64,000 bases of DNA from Chachezhania antarctica (lineage in GTDB: Bacteria; Pseudomonadota; Alphaproteobacteria; Rhodobacterales; Rhodobacteraceae), in NCBI RefSeq assembly GCF_003646465.1, contig NZ_QZEX01000002.1:62001-126000 (forward strand). Reading direction: 5' to 3'. The position numbers and the translations under genes are program-made. The stretch's first letter is position 1, and every line of letters starts with the position of its first letter. Shown in pieces: positions 19,723-28,756 of this stretch. The notes under the pieces are model-generated. The model was not told the DNA's origin and ran no database searches. It saw only the letters and a list, made by a program, of their open reading frames with translations.

Positions 19723-20894
19723 TCACCGTCGAGGACGCCCGCGCGCTGCTGTTCGGCCTGGCGTCGCCGCTGGAGGCCGAAACGGTGCCCCTGCGGCAGG
19801 CCGCGGGCCGGGTTCTGGCGCGGGAGGCGGTGGCCAAGCGCGACCAGCCCCCGTTCGATGCCTCATCGATGGACGGCTACGCGGTACAATCGGCCGAGGT
19901 CGAGAAGGACGCGATGTTCCGTGTCATCGGCGAGGCCGCGGCGGGCCACCGGTTCGAAGGCCGAGTGGGCGCGGGCGAAGCGGTGCGGATCTTCACCGGC
20001 GCCCCGGTGCCCCAAGGCGCCGGAACGGTCGTGATACAGGAAGACGTCCGCCGCGATGGCAACCTGATCACCATCTCGGCCGACTGGGACGGCAAGGACA
20101 ACATACGGGCACAGGGCGGCGATTTCGCGGTCGGCGAAACGGTCGCCGCCCCGCGCCTTTTGCGGGCGCAGGATATCGCGCTGCTGGCGGCCATGAACGT
20201 GGACCGGGTGGAGGTCTTCCGGCGCCCGGTGGTGGCGCTGATCTCGACGGGGGACGAGCTTGTCTTTCCCGGCGCCGATCCCGGCCCGGACCAGATCGTG
20301 GCGTCGAACACCTATGGGCTGGACGCGATGCTGACGGCCGAAGGCGCGGATGTGCGCGTCCTTCCCATCGCGCGGGACAGCGAGGCATCGCTGCAGACGG
20401 TGCTGGACCTGGCGCTGGAGAGTGCGGACCTGGTGGTGACCATCGGCGGGGCCTCGGTCGGCGATCATGACCTCGTGGGCAAGGTCGCGGCGGGCATGGG
20501 GCTGGAGCGCGCGTTCTACAAGATCGCGATGCGCCCCGGAAAGCCGCTGATGGCCGGGCGGCTGGGAAACGCCGCGATGGTCGGCCTGCCGGGCAATCCG
20601 GTGTCGGCCATGGTCTGCGGAAAACTATTCCTTGAGCCGATGATCCATCTCTTCACCGGGCGCGGCGCTGCGGCGCCGGACCTTCGGCCTGCACGTCTGG
20701 GCGAAAGCGTGGGCCCGAACGGCCCCCGCGAGCATTACATGCGCGCCGTGGTGCAGGACGGCGTGATCACGGCCTTCGAAAACCAGGACAGCGCCGTGCT
20801 GACGCTGCTGGCCGAGGCGAACGCGCTTCTGATGCGGCCGCCCCACGATCCCGCGCGCAAGGCCGGGGACGAGGCGCTTTACCTGCCGTTCTGA
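19719..20894 (+). CDS. moeA: Molybdopterin molybdenumtransferase
   Basis: Inserts molybdate into adenylylated molybdopterin. The 391-residue protein shows [35 protein letters not shown], the MoCF-binding [11 protein letters not shown] (about residues 248-258), and [11 protein letters not shown] (about 290-300). The GTG start is set by the GTGA overlap with moaC. A segment coding for [16 protein letters not shown] (20655-20689) is a copy of the GC-rich palindrome repeated twice downstream, suggesting the repeat entered the coding sequence at a linker. Confidence 0.95.
   Translation: MITVEDARALLFGLASPLEAETVPLRQAAGRVLAREAVAKRDQPPFDASSMDGYAVQSAEVEKDAMFRVIGEAAAGHRFEGRVGAGEAVRIFTGAPVPQGAGTVVIQEDVRRDGNLITISADWDGKDNIRAQGGDFAVGETVAAPRLLRAQDIALLAAMNVDRVEVFRRPVVALISTGDELVFPGADPGPDQIVASNTYGLDAMLTAEGADVRVLPIARDSEASLQTVLDLALESADLVVTIGGASVGDHDLVGKVAAGMGLERAFYKIAMRPGKPLMAGRLGNAAMVGLPGNPVSAMVCGKLFLEPMIHLFTGRGAAAPDLRPARLGESVGPNGPREHYMRAVVQDGVITAFENQDSAVLTLLAEANALLMRPPHDPARKAGDEALYLPF
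20655..20689. repeat. GC-rich repeat, half copy inside moeA
   Basis: This stretch matches the core of the two units at 20896-20969 and 21000-21061: an ACCGGGC start, a GGCGCTGCGGCGCC hairpin and a CCTTCGGCC end. It is in frame and encodes [12 protein letters not shown] in MoeA. Confidence 0.6.
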
Positions 20895-20895
20895 C

Positions 20896-20969
20896 CTGTC
20901 TGGTTTCGGGGTCTCGCGACCCCGACCGGGCGCGGCGCTGAGGCGCCGGGCCCGCGGCCGCCTGTGGCG
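20896..20969. repeat. GC-rich two-hairpin repeat, unit 1
   Basis: The first unit of a tandem duplication between moeA and lexA with a period of 91 bp. It has a hairpin of the form GGGGTC-TCGC-GACCCC followed by a CGGCGCTGAGGCGCCGGG hairpin. It may act as the moeA transcript end, but there is no T run. Confidence 0.6.
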
Positions 20970-20983
20970 TGACCGGGTCTTGT

Positions 20984-21061
20984 CCTGTTCGAACTTTCGG
21001 GTCCTTGCGGACCCGACCGGGCCACGGCGCTGCGGCGCCGGGCCTTCGGCCGGACGTGGCG
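20984..21061. repeat. GC-rich two-hairpin repeat, unit 2
   Basis: The second unit, 91 bp after the first, with GGGTCC-TTGC-GGACCC and CGGCGCTGCGGCGCCGGG hairpins. The paired arms differ from unit 1 by compensating changes (GGGGTC/GACCCC against GGGTCC/GGACCC), which points to conservation of RNA or DNA structure rather than primary sequence. Confidence 0.6.
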
Positions 21062-21095
21062 GTCCGTCCATGTCGCCGGCGGTTCTCTCGAATTG

Positions 21096-21124
21096 TTGAC
21101 ACAAAACGGGAACAGCTGTAGAAC
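21096..21124 (+). promoter_or_regulatory. lexA promoter with LexA (SOS) box
   Basis: A -35 box TTGACA (21096-21101), a 17-bp spacer and a -10 box TAGAAC (21119-21124) precede lexA. The sequence GAACAGCTGTAGAAC (21110-21124) is the alphaproteobacterial SOS box GAAC-N7-GAAC (equivalent to GTTC-N7-GTTC) and covers the -10 element, so bound LexA would block its own promoter. Confidence 0.85.
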
Positions 21125-21157
21125 AAACCTTGACAGAACAGTTGGAGGATGCCGCCC

Positions 21158-21895
21158 GTGCTGACCAAGAAGCAATTGGATTTGCTGGAATTCATCCATG
21201 TCCGCATGCAGCGCGACGGGGTTCCGCCCAGTTTCGACGAAATGAAGGAAGCGCTGGACCTGCGGTCGAAGTCGGGGATCCACCGGCTGATCACGGCGCT
21301 GGAAGAACGCGGCTTCATCCGCCGCATGCCGCACCGTGCCCGCGCGCTGGAAGTGGTGAAGCTGCCCGATGCGCTGGCCGCCAAGCTGGGCCCGCCGTCG
21401 CGGAATTTCGAACCCAAGGTCATCGACGGCGACGCGTCCGGGGATGCGCCTTACAGGGGTGACAACTTCAAGCGGTCGGGGGATGGCGACGTGTCTCCGC
21501 TGTCGGTCGAGGCGACGACGGTCCCCGTGATGGGCCGGATCGCGGCCGGCGTGCCGATCGAGGCGATCAACCAGATGTCGCGCCACATGGCGGTGCCGGA
21601 CCAGATGCTGGCAGGCTCGGGCGAGCATTACGCGCTGGAGGTCCGCGGGGATTCGATGATCGATGCCGGGATCAACGACGGCGATGTCGTCGTGATCCGC
21701 GAAAGCCCGACCGCGGATAACGGCGATATCGTCGTGGCGCTGGTCGAGGATAACGAGGCCACGCTGAAGCGCTTCCGCCGCGAAGGCGGTGCCATTGCGC
21801 TGGAAGCGGCCAACCCCGCCTACCCGACCCGGATCTATGCCGAGGACAAGGTGAAGGTGCAGGGCCGGCTTGTGGGGCTGATCCGCACCTATTGA
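21158..21895 (+). CDS. lexA: SOS response repressor/autoprotease LexA
   Basis: Represses DNA-damage genes and self-cleaves on RecA activation. The 245-residue protein has an N-terminal winged helix ([34 protein letters not shown]), the cleavage site Ala130-Gly131 in GRIAAGVP, the nucleophile Ser166 in RGDSM, and the general-base Lys204 in ATLKRF. I chose GTG at 21158 because GGAGG is 9 nt upstream; the ATG at 21149 directly abuts the Shine-Dalgarno. An extended acidic linker (about 85-115) separates the domains, as in other Rhodobacteraceae. Autoregulation is shown by the SOS box. Confidence 0.96.
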   Translation: MLTKKQLDLLEFIHVRMQRDGVPPSFDEMKEALDLRSKSGIHRLITALEERGFIRRMPHRARALEVVKLPDALAAKLGPPSRNFEPKVIDGDASGDAPYRGDNFKRSGDGDVSPLSVEATTVPVMGRIAAGVPIEAINQMSRHMAVPDQMLAGSGEHYALEVRGDSMIDAGINDGDVVVIRESPTADNGDIVVALVEDNEATLKRFRREGGAIALEAANPAYPTRIYAEDKVKVQGRLVGLIRTY

Positions 21896-21900
21896 GCACG

Positions 21901-23970
21901 TCAGTCGCCTGACGCCAGGCGGCGGGCAGCATTCCGGGGTTTCGGCGTCCACAGACGGTCGCCGACCCGGTCCATGGCCGAGACGACGCCATCCGGCCCG
22001 ATGGACAGGCTGCCGGTGCGCGTCAGGCGCCGCGTGTCGTAGATCTCGCACGGGCCGGTCACGTCCAGCGGTACCGATGCGATCAGGATCTGGCCTGCCA
22101 CGCAGCCCGTCACCTCGGCCGCCCCGCGCTTGCCGATGACGTGCAGGATCTCCTTCCCGCCCGCCTGCAGCTTTTGCACGCGTCCGCCCGTACCCGGCCA
22201 GCGCTGCGCCGCCTGCCATTGGTCGGCGCCATCGCCATCGTTTTCCAGCCAGACACGCGCCACGAAGCCCGATCCGCGTTCACGGGACAACGCGCGTCCC
22301 TGCGGTGTCATCGCGCCCACCAGCCCGCCGGTATCGGCGACAAGGACGGACGGGCGTTCGGTCCCCGCCCACAGGACGAAGGCCAGCGCGACAGGGGCCA
22401 GTCCGGCAAGACGCGCCCGGCCTTTCCAGAGGAACAGGAACAGCATGCCCGCAGCGATCAGCGGCAGGACCTGCCATGGCGGGCTCATCACATAGCGGCG
22501 CGCGCCGTCGAGATCGGCCACCGTGTGCGCCACGAACAGGATCCAGCGGAGGCCCAGGCCCATGAGTTCCAGCCCCAGCCAGCCGAGACCCACGGGTGTC
22601 AGCACAGCCGCCAGCACCGCGGCGGGCATGACGAGCGTGCCCATGACGGGGACGGACAGGAGGTTTGCGGCAAGCCCGTAGACCGCGATGGCGTTGAAAT
22701 GGGCGGCAGCGACAGGGGCCGTGGCCGCGCCCGCGACGGCCGAGGACGTGACCAGCGCCAGCGCCGCCTTCAGCGGGTGGCCGGCCAGCGTGATGCCGCG
22801 ATCCCTAAGCGTGCCGAACACGGCGACAAGGGCCGTCGTCGCGGCGAAGGACATCTGGAAACCGGGGCCCAGCAGGCTTTCCGGGCGCAGCACCATCACC
22901 ACGACGGCGGCCAGCGCCACGGCGCGCAGCGATATGGCGCGGCGATCGAAGAGCACGGCCACCAGCATGACGGCGACCATGACGAAGGCGCGCTCCGTCG
23001 CGACGCTGCCGCCGGAAAGCGCGAGATAGACCGCCCCCGCGATAAGCGCTCCCGCCGCCGCGATCTTGCGCGTGGGCCATCGCAGCGCGACCCACGGGAT
23101 CGCGGAGAGGCCCAGCCGCAACGCGCCCAGAACGAAGCCTGCCAGAAGCCCCATGTGCAGGCCCGAGATCGCCAGCAGATGCGCAAGGTTCGAGGCGCGC
23201 AGCGCGTCGATGGTGGGCCGGTCGATGCCGCTGCGGTCTCCGGTCGTGATGGCCGCCGCGACACCGCCGACATCGCCGCCAAGCGCCTGCTGGACGGCCG
23301 TCGACAGCCGCATCCGCAGGGCATAGATCCACAGACCGCCACGGGTTACCTCGGCCGGAGCCACGGTCAGGACGGCGACGCGGGTATAGCCCACCGCGCC
23401 CAGACGGTCGAACCAGGCCTGCCGGCGGAAGTCATAGCCGCCCGGCTCCACCGGGCCGCCGGGCGGGCTCAGAAAGGCGGTGGTCATGACGCGCTGGCCC
23501 GGTTGCAAATCCGCCGGCGGCCCGTGCAGCGACACCCGAACGCGGGGCGGCTGCCGGTCGGGCGGGATGCGCGCAAGGCGTACCGCGTCCAGCGTGATCC
23601 GCACCGCGTCCGAGGACGAGCGGTCGATCGCGACCACCCTGCCCTCCACGGGGCCGTAATAGCGGTATTTCAACACCGGGGCCGCCACCGAATGCGCGCG
23701 GTAGCCCGCAAGACAGAAGCCGAACGCAACCAGCGCCAGCGCCCAGAAGACCGCCGACCAGCCGCCGCCGTAGGGTGTGTGCTGTGCACGCACCGCAACA
23801 ATTGCTGCCATCGCTCCGGCTGACGCCACGACACCGTAGGCCAGGCCCGAAGGCTCTGCCCGCAACAGGAAATACACGCCGATGCCTGTGCCCATGAAAA
23901 CAGGGACCCAGCAGAACAACCCGCCGCGCTGACCCTGTATGATCGCGTCGATCCCGCGTATGGCGCCCAT
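21901..23970 (-). CDS. comEC: ComEC/Rec2 family DNA-uptake channel protein
   Basis: Inner-membrane channel that passes single-stranded DNA into the cytoplasm in natural transformation. The 689-residue protein has N-terminal helices and a soluble region (about 90-200), then the competence domain with [17 protein letters not shown] (about 265-281) and many helices. The C-terminal 130 residues lack the His-x-His-x-Asp-His metallo-hydrolase signature of full-length ComEC, so no nuclease domain is evident. A 25-bp palindromic repeat (23767-23791) is read in frame and encodes the VRAQHTPYG segment. It converges on lexA with 5 bp between stops. Confidence 0.92.
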   Translation of the reverse strand: MGAIRGIDAIIQGQRGGLFCWVPVFMGTGIGVYFLLRAEPSGLAYGVVASAGAMAAIVAVRAQHTPYGGGWSAVFWALALVAFGFCLAGYRAHSVAAPVLKYRYYGPVEGRVVAIDRSSSDAVRITLDAVRLARIPPDRQPPRVRVSLHGPPADLQPGQRVMTTAFLSPPGGPVEPGGYDFRRQAWFDRLGAVGYTRVAVLTVAPAEVTRGGLWIYALRMRLSTAVQQALGGDVGGVAAAITTGDRSGIDRPTIDALRASNLAHLLAISGLHMGLLAGFVLGALRLGLSAIPWVALRWPTRKIAAAGALIAGAVYLALSGGSVATERAFVMVAVMLVAVLFDRRAISLRAVALAAVVVMVLRPESLLGPGFQMSFAATTALVAVFGTLRDRGITLAGHPLKAALALVTSSAVAGAATAPVAAAHFNAIAVYGLAANLLSVPVMGTLVMPAAVLAAVLTPVGLGWLGLELMGLGLRWILFVAHTVADLDGARRYVMSPPWQVLPLIAAGMLFLFLWKGRARLAGLAPVALAFVLWAGTERPSVLVADTGGLVGAMTPQGRALSRERGSGFVARVWLENDGDGADQWQAAQRWPGTGGRVQKLQAGGKEILHVIGKRGAAEVTGCVAGQILIASVPLDVTGPCEIYDTRRLTRTGSLSIGPDGVVSAMDRVGDRLWTPKPRNAARRLASGD
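23767..23791 (-). repeat. 25-bp palindromic repeat, copy inside comEC
   Basis: The plus strand reads GTAGGGTGTGTGCTGTGCAC then GCACC. It differs by one base from the intergenic copy at 38705-38729. It lies within the comEC coding sequence, in frame. Confidence 0.75.
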
Positions 23971-24080
23971 GCTTGCCTCGGCTCTGCGGGGCCGGTAGAC
24001 AGACCCGGACGCGTGCCCGGGCCCCCGTGACCCCCGCTTCCGGGTATCGCTTTCAACTGGTTACCAGAAGGTTAAGCTGC

Positions 24081-25535
24081 ATGTCCGAGACGGTGCCCGC
24101 CACCGGTACGTCCCCCCAGGTCGTCACCCGCTTTGCCCCCTCGCCGACCGGGTTCCTCCATATCGGGGGCGCGCGGACGGCGCTGTTCAACTGGCTTTAT
24201 GCCCGCGGCCGCGGCGGGAAATTCCTGTTACGGATCGAAGACACCGACCGCGCCCGTTCGACGCCGGAAGCCACGGCGGCGATCCTGCAAGGCATGGCCT
24301 GGCTGGGGCTGGACCATGATGGCGAGGTCGTAAGCCAGTTCGAAGGCGCAGAGCGCCATGCCGAGGTGGCGTTGCAGCTGCTGGCCGAGGGCAAGGCGTA
24401 CAAGTGCTTTTCCACCCAGGAGGAGATCGCGGCCTTCCGCGAGGCGGCGAAGGCCGAAGGCAAATCGACGCTCTTCCGGTCGCCCTGGCGCGATGCAGCG
24501 CCCGACACGCACCCCGATGCGCCTTTCGTCGTGCGGATCAAGGCGCCGCTGGACGGCACGACCGTGATCGCGGACGAAGTGCAGGGCGACGTGACGATCC
24601 GCAACGACCAGCTGGACGACATGGTCCTGCTTCGGTCGGACGGAACGCCCGTCTACATGCTGGCGGTGGTGGTCGATGACCACGACATGGGCGTGACCCA
24701 CGTGATCCGGGGCGACGACCACCTGAACAATGCCGCCCGGCAGATGACGATCTACCAGGCCATGGGCTGGGACGTGCCCGTCTGGGCGCATATCCCGCTG
24801 ATCCACGGCCCCGACGGCAAGAAGCTGTCGAAACGCCATGGAGCGCTCGGCGCTCAGGAATACCAGGCGATGGGCTATCCCGCCGCCGGGATGCGCAATT
24901 ACCTGGCCCGGCTGGGCTGGAGCCATGGCGACGATGAATTCTTCACCGACGCTCAGGCGCTGGAATGGTTCGATCTGGACGGCATCGGCAAAAGCCCCGC
25001 GCGCTTCGACCTGAAGAAGCTTGAAAACCTGTCCGGCCAGCACATGGCGATCACGCCCGATGCTGCCCTGCAGAAAGAATGTGCCGCCTACCTGGGCGCT
25101 TCCGGCCAACCGGCCCTGACCGACGATCAGAACGCAGCGTTCGTTCAGGCGCTTCCCTTCGTGAAGGAACGCGCGAAGACTTTCCCGGATCTTATTGAAA
25201 AGGCACATTTTGCATTGGTCGAAAGACCATTGGCTCCGGACGATAAGGCCTTGAAGGCGCTGGATTCCGACAACCGTTCGATGCTCGCGGAATTGACGCC
25301 GCAACTGCGAAATGCTAATTGGTCTCGCGATGAACTTGAAGCCACGCTCAACACCTTTGCCGAAGATCGCGAAACGAAATTCGGGAAACTGGCCGGCCCG
25401 CTCCGGGCTGCGCTGGCAGGGCGTACGGTGACGCCTTCCGTATTCGACATGATGATTGTGCTGGGCCGCGATGAAACGCTGGCCCGGATCAAAGACGCCG
25501 CCGAGGCGTTCCCTTCGGGTGACGATGCTGCATGA
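24081..25535 (+). CDS. gltX: Glutamyl-tRNA synthetase
   Basis: Charges tRNA-Glu with glutamate. The 484-residue class I synthetase has the HIGH-type motif in [19 protein letters not shown] (His27), the KMSKS-type motif KLSKRHG (residues 248-254), and [12 protein letters not shown]. Alphaproteobacteria often carry two GltX-like proteins, and I cannot tell from one locus whether this one is strictly tRNA-Glu specific. The ATG at 24081 gives a short extension before [10 protein letters not shown]. It precedes gltA by about 200 bp. Confidence 0.94.
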   Translation: MSETVPATGTSPQVVTRFAPSPTGFLHIGGARTALFNWLYARGRGGKFLLRIEDTDRARSTPEATAAILQGMAWLGLDHDGEVVSQFEGAERHAEVALQLLAEGKAYKCFSTQEEIAAFREAAKAEGKSTLFRSPWRDAAPDTHPDAPFVVRIKAPLDGTTVIADEVQGDVTIRNDQLDDMVLLRSDGTPVYMLAVVVDDHDMGVTHVIRGDDHLNNAARQMTIYQAMGWDVPVWAHIPLIHGPDGKKLSKRHGALGAQEYQAMGYPAAGMRNYLARLGWSHGDDEFFTDAQALEWFDLDGIGKSPARFDLKKLENLSGQHMAITPDAALQKECAAYLGASGQPALTDDQNAAFVQALPFVKERAKTFPDLIEKAHFALVERPLAPDDKALKALDSDNRSMLAELTPQLRNANWSRDELEATLNTFAEDRETKFGKLAGPLRAALAGRTVTPSVFDMMIVLGRDETLARIKDAAEAFPSGDDAA

Positions 25536-25739
25536 CAGACCGGCGGTTGGAGCGATAAACAACTAGGGGATCCGATTTTCATAAACGAGTCACGACTTGC
25601 CGCTACCACGTCTGGCAATTCGAATGACGCGCGTTCGAAACAGCTTATCGGCCAAAACGGCCGGCCTCCCTCCGGAAAACCAGTCCTGGGTCGTGTCCCC
25701 GGGGTCCTGCCGGCGGGGCATCTCAGAGGAGGTACAGTG

Positions 25740-27047
25740 ATGACTGATTTTACCGGCGAAACCAAGAAATCCGCGACGCTCACCATTGGTGACGACAGCT
25801 ACCAGCTGCCGATCCACACGCCCACGGCCGGGCCGGATGTGCTCGACATCCGCAAGCTTTATGGTGAGGCCGGCGTATTCACCTACGATCCGGGCTATAC
25901 CTCCACGGCAAGCTGCGATTCCACGATCACCTTTATCGATGGTGAAAAGGGCGAACTGCTGCACCGCGGCTATCCGATCGACCAGCTGGCGGAAAATTCG
26001 CACTTCCTGGAAGTGTGCTACCTGCTGCTCTACGGGGAACTGCCGTCGGCCGCGGAACTGGAAGATTTCGAATCCCGCGTGACGCACCACACCATGCTGC
26101 ACGAGCAGATGGTGAACTTCTTCCGCGGCTTCCGCCGTGACGCGCATCCGATGGCGATCATGGTCGGTGTCGTGGGCGCGATGTCGGCGTTCTACCACGA
26201 TTCCACCGATATCCAGGATCCCTGGCAGCGCGAGGTCGCGACGGTGCGCCTGATCGCGAAGATGCCGACGATCGCGGCCTGGGCCTACAAGTACCACGTG
26301 GGCCAGCCCTTCGTGTATCCGCGCAACGATATCGACTACGCGTCGAACTTCCTGCGGATGTGCTTTTCCGTCCCGGCCGAGGAATACGAGGTCAACCCGA
26401 TCCTCGCCCGCGCGATGGACCGGATCTTCACGCTGCATGCCGATCACGAACAGAACGCGTCGACCTCGACCGTGCGTCTGGCGTCGTCGTCGGGCGCGAA
26501 CCCGTTCGCCTGCATCGCGGCCGGTATCGCGTGCCTTTGGGGCCCTGCCCATGGTGGCGCCAACCAGGCGGCGCTGGAAACACTGAAGCAGATCGGCTCG
26601 GTGGACAACATCCCGGAATACATCGCCCGTGCAAAAGACAAGGACGATCCGTTCCGCCTGATGGGCTTCGGTCACCGCGTCTACAAGAACTTCGACCCGC
26701 GCGCGACGGTGATGAAGCAATCGGCCGACGAAGTGCTTGACCTGCTGGGGATCGATAACAATCCGACGCTTCAGGTGGCAAAGGAACTGGAAAAGGCCGC
26801 ACTGGCCGACAGCTACTTCACCGACCGCAAGCTGTTCCCGAACGTCGACTTCTATTCCGGCATCATCCTCGAGGCGATGGGTTTCCCCACCTCGATGTTC
26901 ACCCCGATCTTCGCCGTGTCGCGGACCGTGGGCTGGGTGTCGCAGTGGAAAGAGATGATCGCCGATCCGCAGAACCGCATCGGACGCCCGCGCCAGTTGT
27001 ACCTTGGCCATACGGCCCGCGACTACGTGGATATCGAAAAGCGCTGA
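25740..27047 (+). CDS. gltA: Citrate synthase (type II)
   Basis: Condenses acetyl-CoA and oxaloacetate at the entry of the TCA cycle. The 435-residue length and sequence match the NADH-type Gram-negative enzyme: [43 protein letters not shown] with a catalytic His, and [14 protein letters not shown] with the second His and Arg. I use the ATG seven bases after GGAGG; the GTG codon immediately before it is also in frame. A strong intrinsic terminator follows at 27076-27107. Confidence 0.97.
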   Translation: MTDFTGETKKSATLTIGDDSYQLPIHTPTAGPDVLDIRKLYGEAGVFTYDPGYTSTASCDSTITFIDGEKGELLHRGYPIDQLAENSHFLEVCYLLLYGELPSAAELEDFESRVTHHTMLHEQMVNFFRGFRRDAHPMAIMVGVVGAMSAFYHDSTDIQDPWQREVATVRLIAKMPTIAAWAYKYHVGQPFVYPRNDIDYASNFLRMCFSVPAEEYEVNPILARAMDRIFTLHADHEQNASTSTVRLASSSGANPFACIAAGIACLWGPAHGGANQAALETLKQIGSVDNIPEYIARAKDKDDPFRLMGFGHRVYKNFDPRATVMKQSADEVLDLLGIDNNPTLQVAKELEKAALADSYFTDRKLFPNVDFYSGIILEAMGFPTSMFTPIFAVSRTVGWVSQWKEMIADPQNRIGRPRQLYLGHTARDYVDIEKR

Positions 27048-27075
27048 TCCGTTCGGCGATTTCGGTCAAGGTTCA

Positions 27076-27107
27076 GGGTCCCGCGCCAAGGTGCGGGGCC
27101 CTTTTTT
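27076..27107 (+). terminator. Rho-independent terminator of gltA
   Basis: GGGTCCCGC pairs with GCGGGGCCC across a short loop, immediately followed by six T residues. Confidence 0.9.
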
Positions 27108-27374
27108 CTTGCCGCGCACAATTTTGAGAAGAGTGGAAATAAGAAAGTTCGCTTGTGTAGTACTTCGTTGTTGACAATGAACCAAATCGAACGGATCCTA
27201 TTCTTGGGACCGACGCATTGATTGCGTCGTATTATCAGGGATCTTTCGAGTTTCCCTGAATTATACTGTTGATTTTGATACGTGCCGAGTGCTCCGCGCC
27301 ACAGGCGATCCTTCGTGGGAAGGGCTCGTCCCGGAGATCCTGTTTCCAACGCACCGCAATACGGGGGGAATACA
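27108..27374 (+). other. AT-rich leader/promoter region of the first RTX gene
   Basis: Unlike its surroundings this 267-bp stretch is AT-rich. It contains a TTGACA (27171-27176) without a clear -10 at 17 bp, and two perfect stem-loops: CGACGCA-TTGAT-TGCGTCG (27211-27229) and TCAGGGA-N11-TCCCTGA (27235-27259). These sit between the possible promoter and the start codon and could be operators or leader RNA hairpins. No gene is seen. Confidence 0.5.
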
Positions 27375-28562
27375 GTGGAACTGCTACTCTTGGCCGCCAT
27401 CGGCGCCGTGGGAATAATCGGCGCAACGAGTTTCACAGACGACGTTCAGGAACTCATCGACGAATACATGGGCAAGGAGCCGTCCGGGGGTGACGATCTG
27501 CTGTTCGGAACGTCCGAAGCAGATTTGATCGAGGCCCAGGACGGGGACGACAGGATCTATGCGCTGTCCGGAGACGACACCGTCAGAGGCGGCGCCGGGG
27601 ACGACGATCTGTTCGGAAACGACGGCAACGATCGGGTTGAAGGCGGACCGGGAAATGACGGGCTGCGCGGCAATGCCGGCAATGACACGCTTCTGGGCGA
27701 AGACGGCGACGATTTCTTCTACGCAGGCGATGGCGAGGACACCGCGCTTGGCGGCGCGGGCAATGACTGGATCGATGCCGGCGCCGGCGAAGACCTCGTC
27801 ATCGGCGGGCCTGGCGATGACACGGTGATGGGCGACTCTGGCAATGACACGCTCCGTGGCGGCGCCGGCAACGACGTCATCCGCGGAGAGCTTGGCGACG
27901 ACTCGATCCATGGCGGCGCCGGGCATGACATGCTGGAAGGTGAAAGCGACAACGACAACATCTTCGGCGGCGCCGGCGACGACTGGGTCCGCGGCGGCAT
28001 CGGGCGCGACGTTGTCGATGGCGGCGCCGGCGACGACATCGTCCTGGGCAATATCGGCAGTGACACGATATCGGGCGGTTCCGGCGACGACATCATCTTT
28101 GACGGGGATTACCTGAGCCGCGCGCTGACCCCGCCGGAACGCGCGCTTCTGCACGAGGCGCTGCTGGCCGGAGACGACGACCTGCCCCTGCCCGACGACG
28201 TGACGGAGGTCTACCTGACCGACGGTCAGGCCGACACGATCCACGGTGGCGACGGCGACGATCACATCCTCTTCGGCGATGCCGACACCGTCTATGGCGG
28301 CGAGGGTAACGATAGGCTCTACCTGCTGGAGCATCCCGGCTCGGCCCCCGCTGCGATCATGGACATGGAGACCGAGGCCGACAAGCTGGTCTACGTGCAC
28401 GAGCCCGGCCAGGCGACGCCCGAAATGGCGCTGACCGACAATGGCAATGGAACGCAGACGCTGTCGGCAGACGGCGAGGAGATCGCGGTCATCACGGCCG
28501 ACATCCCGCTGGCCGTCACCGATATCCTGCTTCACGAACGCGGAAGCCTTGCCAGCGCGTGA
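27375..28562 (+). CDS. RTX calcium-binding repeat protein with N-terminal hydrophobic segment (first of tandem pair)
   Basis: A 395-residue acidic protein. Residues 1-18 (MELLLLAAIGAVGIIGAT) are hydrophobic with no Lys or Arg. Residues about 38-215 hold many GGxGxD nonapeptide repeats that form a calcium-binding beta roll, then comes a unique segment (FDGDYLSRALTPPE...), a short second repeat block near 285-305, and a C-terminal domain ending LAVTDILLHERGSLASA. I chose the GTG after GGGGGAA because upstream codons do not resemble the paralogue. RTX proteins are normally exported by type I secretion; no ABC/MFP genes are nearby. Its paralogue follows 194 bp downstream. Confidence 0.85.
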   Translation: MELLLLAAIGAVGIIGATSFTDDVQELIDEYMGKEPSGGDDLLFGTSEADLIEAQDGDDRIYALSGDDTVRGGAGDDDLFGNDGNDRVEGGPGNDGLRGNAGNDTLLGEDGDDFFYAGDGEDTALGGAGNDWIDAGAGEDLVIGGPGDDTVMGDSGNDTLRGGAGNDVIRGELGDDSIHGGAGHDMLEGESDNDNIFGGAGDDWVRGGIGRDVVDGGAGDDIVLGNIGSDTISGGSGDDIIFDGDYLSRALTPPERALLHEALLAGDDDLPLPDDVTEVYLTDGQADTIHGGDGDDHILFGDADTVYGGEGNDRLYLLEHPGSAPAAIMDMETEADKLVYVHEPGQATPEMALTDNGNGTQTLSADGEEIAVITADIPLAVTDILLHERGSLASA

Positions 28563-28589
28563 TCGCGCGGCCCGGACGGATGACATTGT

Positions 28590-28613
28590 GATCGGGCGGC
28601 CACCCGGCCGATC
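28590..28613 (+). terminator. Hairpin after the first RTX gene
   Basis: GATCGG pairs with CCGATC around an inner GC-rich loop, 28 bp after the stop. No T run follows, so termination is uncertain. Confidence 0.35.
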
Positions 28614-28756
28614 AAAAGCCTTCCCCCCGCCCTTGTACCGATTGTATGCGATTGACGGGCGCAACCCTCGTTCGCTAGCACTACAGGGCTGGATGTCCCT
28701 CGGCGATGCGCTTGCGCACCGTCACCGGGAACCCGCACGGTTGAGGGAGACAGGCC

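Noticed and set aside
22141-23823. Plus-strand frame of 560 codons opposite comEC
   Set aside because: Shadow frame with low-complexity basic composition; comEC has transmembrane helices and family motifs.
24061-24075. CtrA-like TTAC-N7-TTAA upstream of gltX
   Set aside because: Only seven of eight bases match and gltX is not a usual CtrA target; likely chance.
27384-28664. Minus-strand frame opposite the RTX array, and the repetitive DNA itself as a CRISPR or satellite
   Set aside because: The periodicity is 27 bp and comes from GGxGxD codons; there are no identical repeats with unique spacers.
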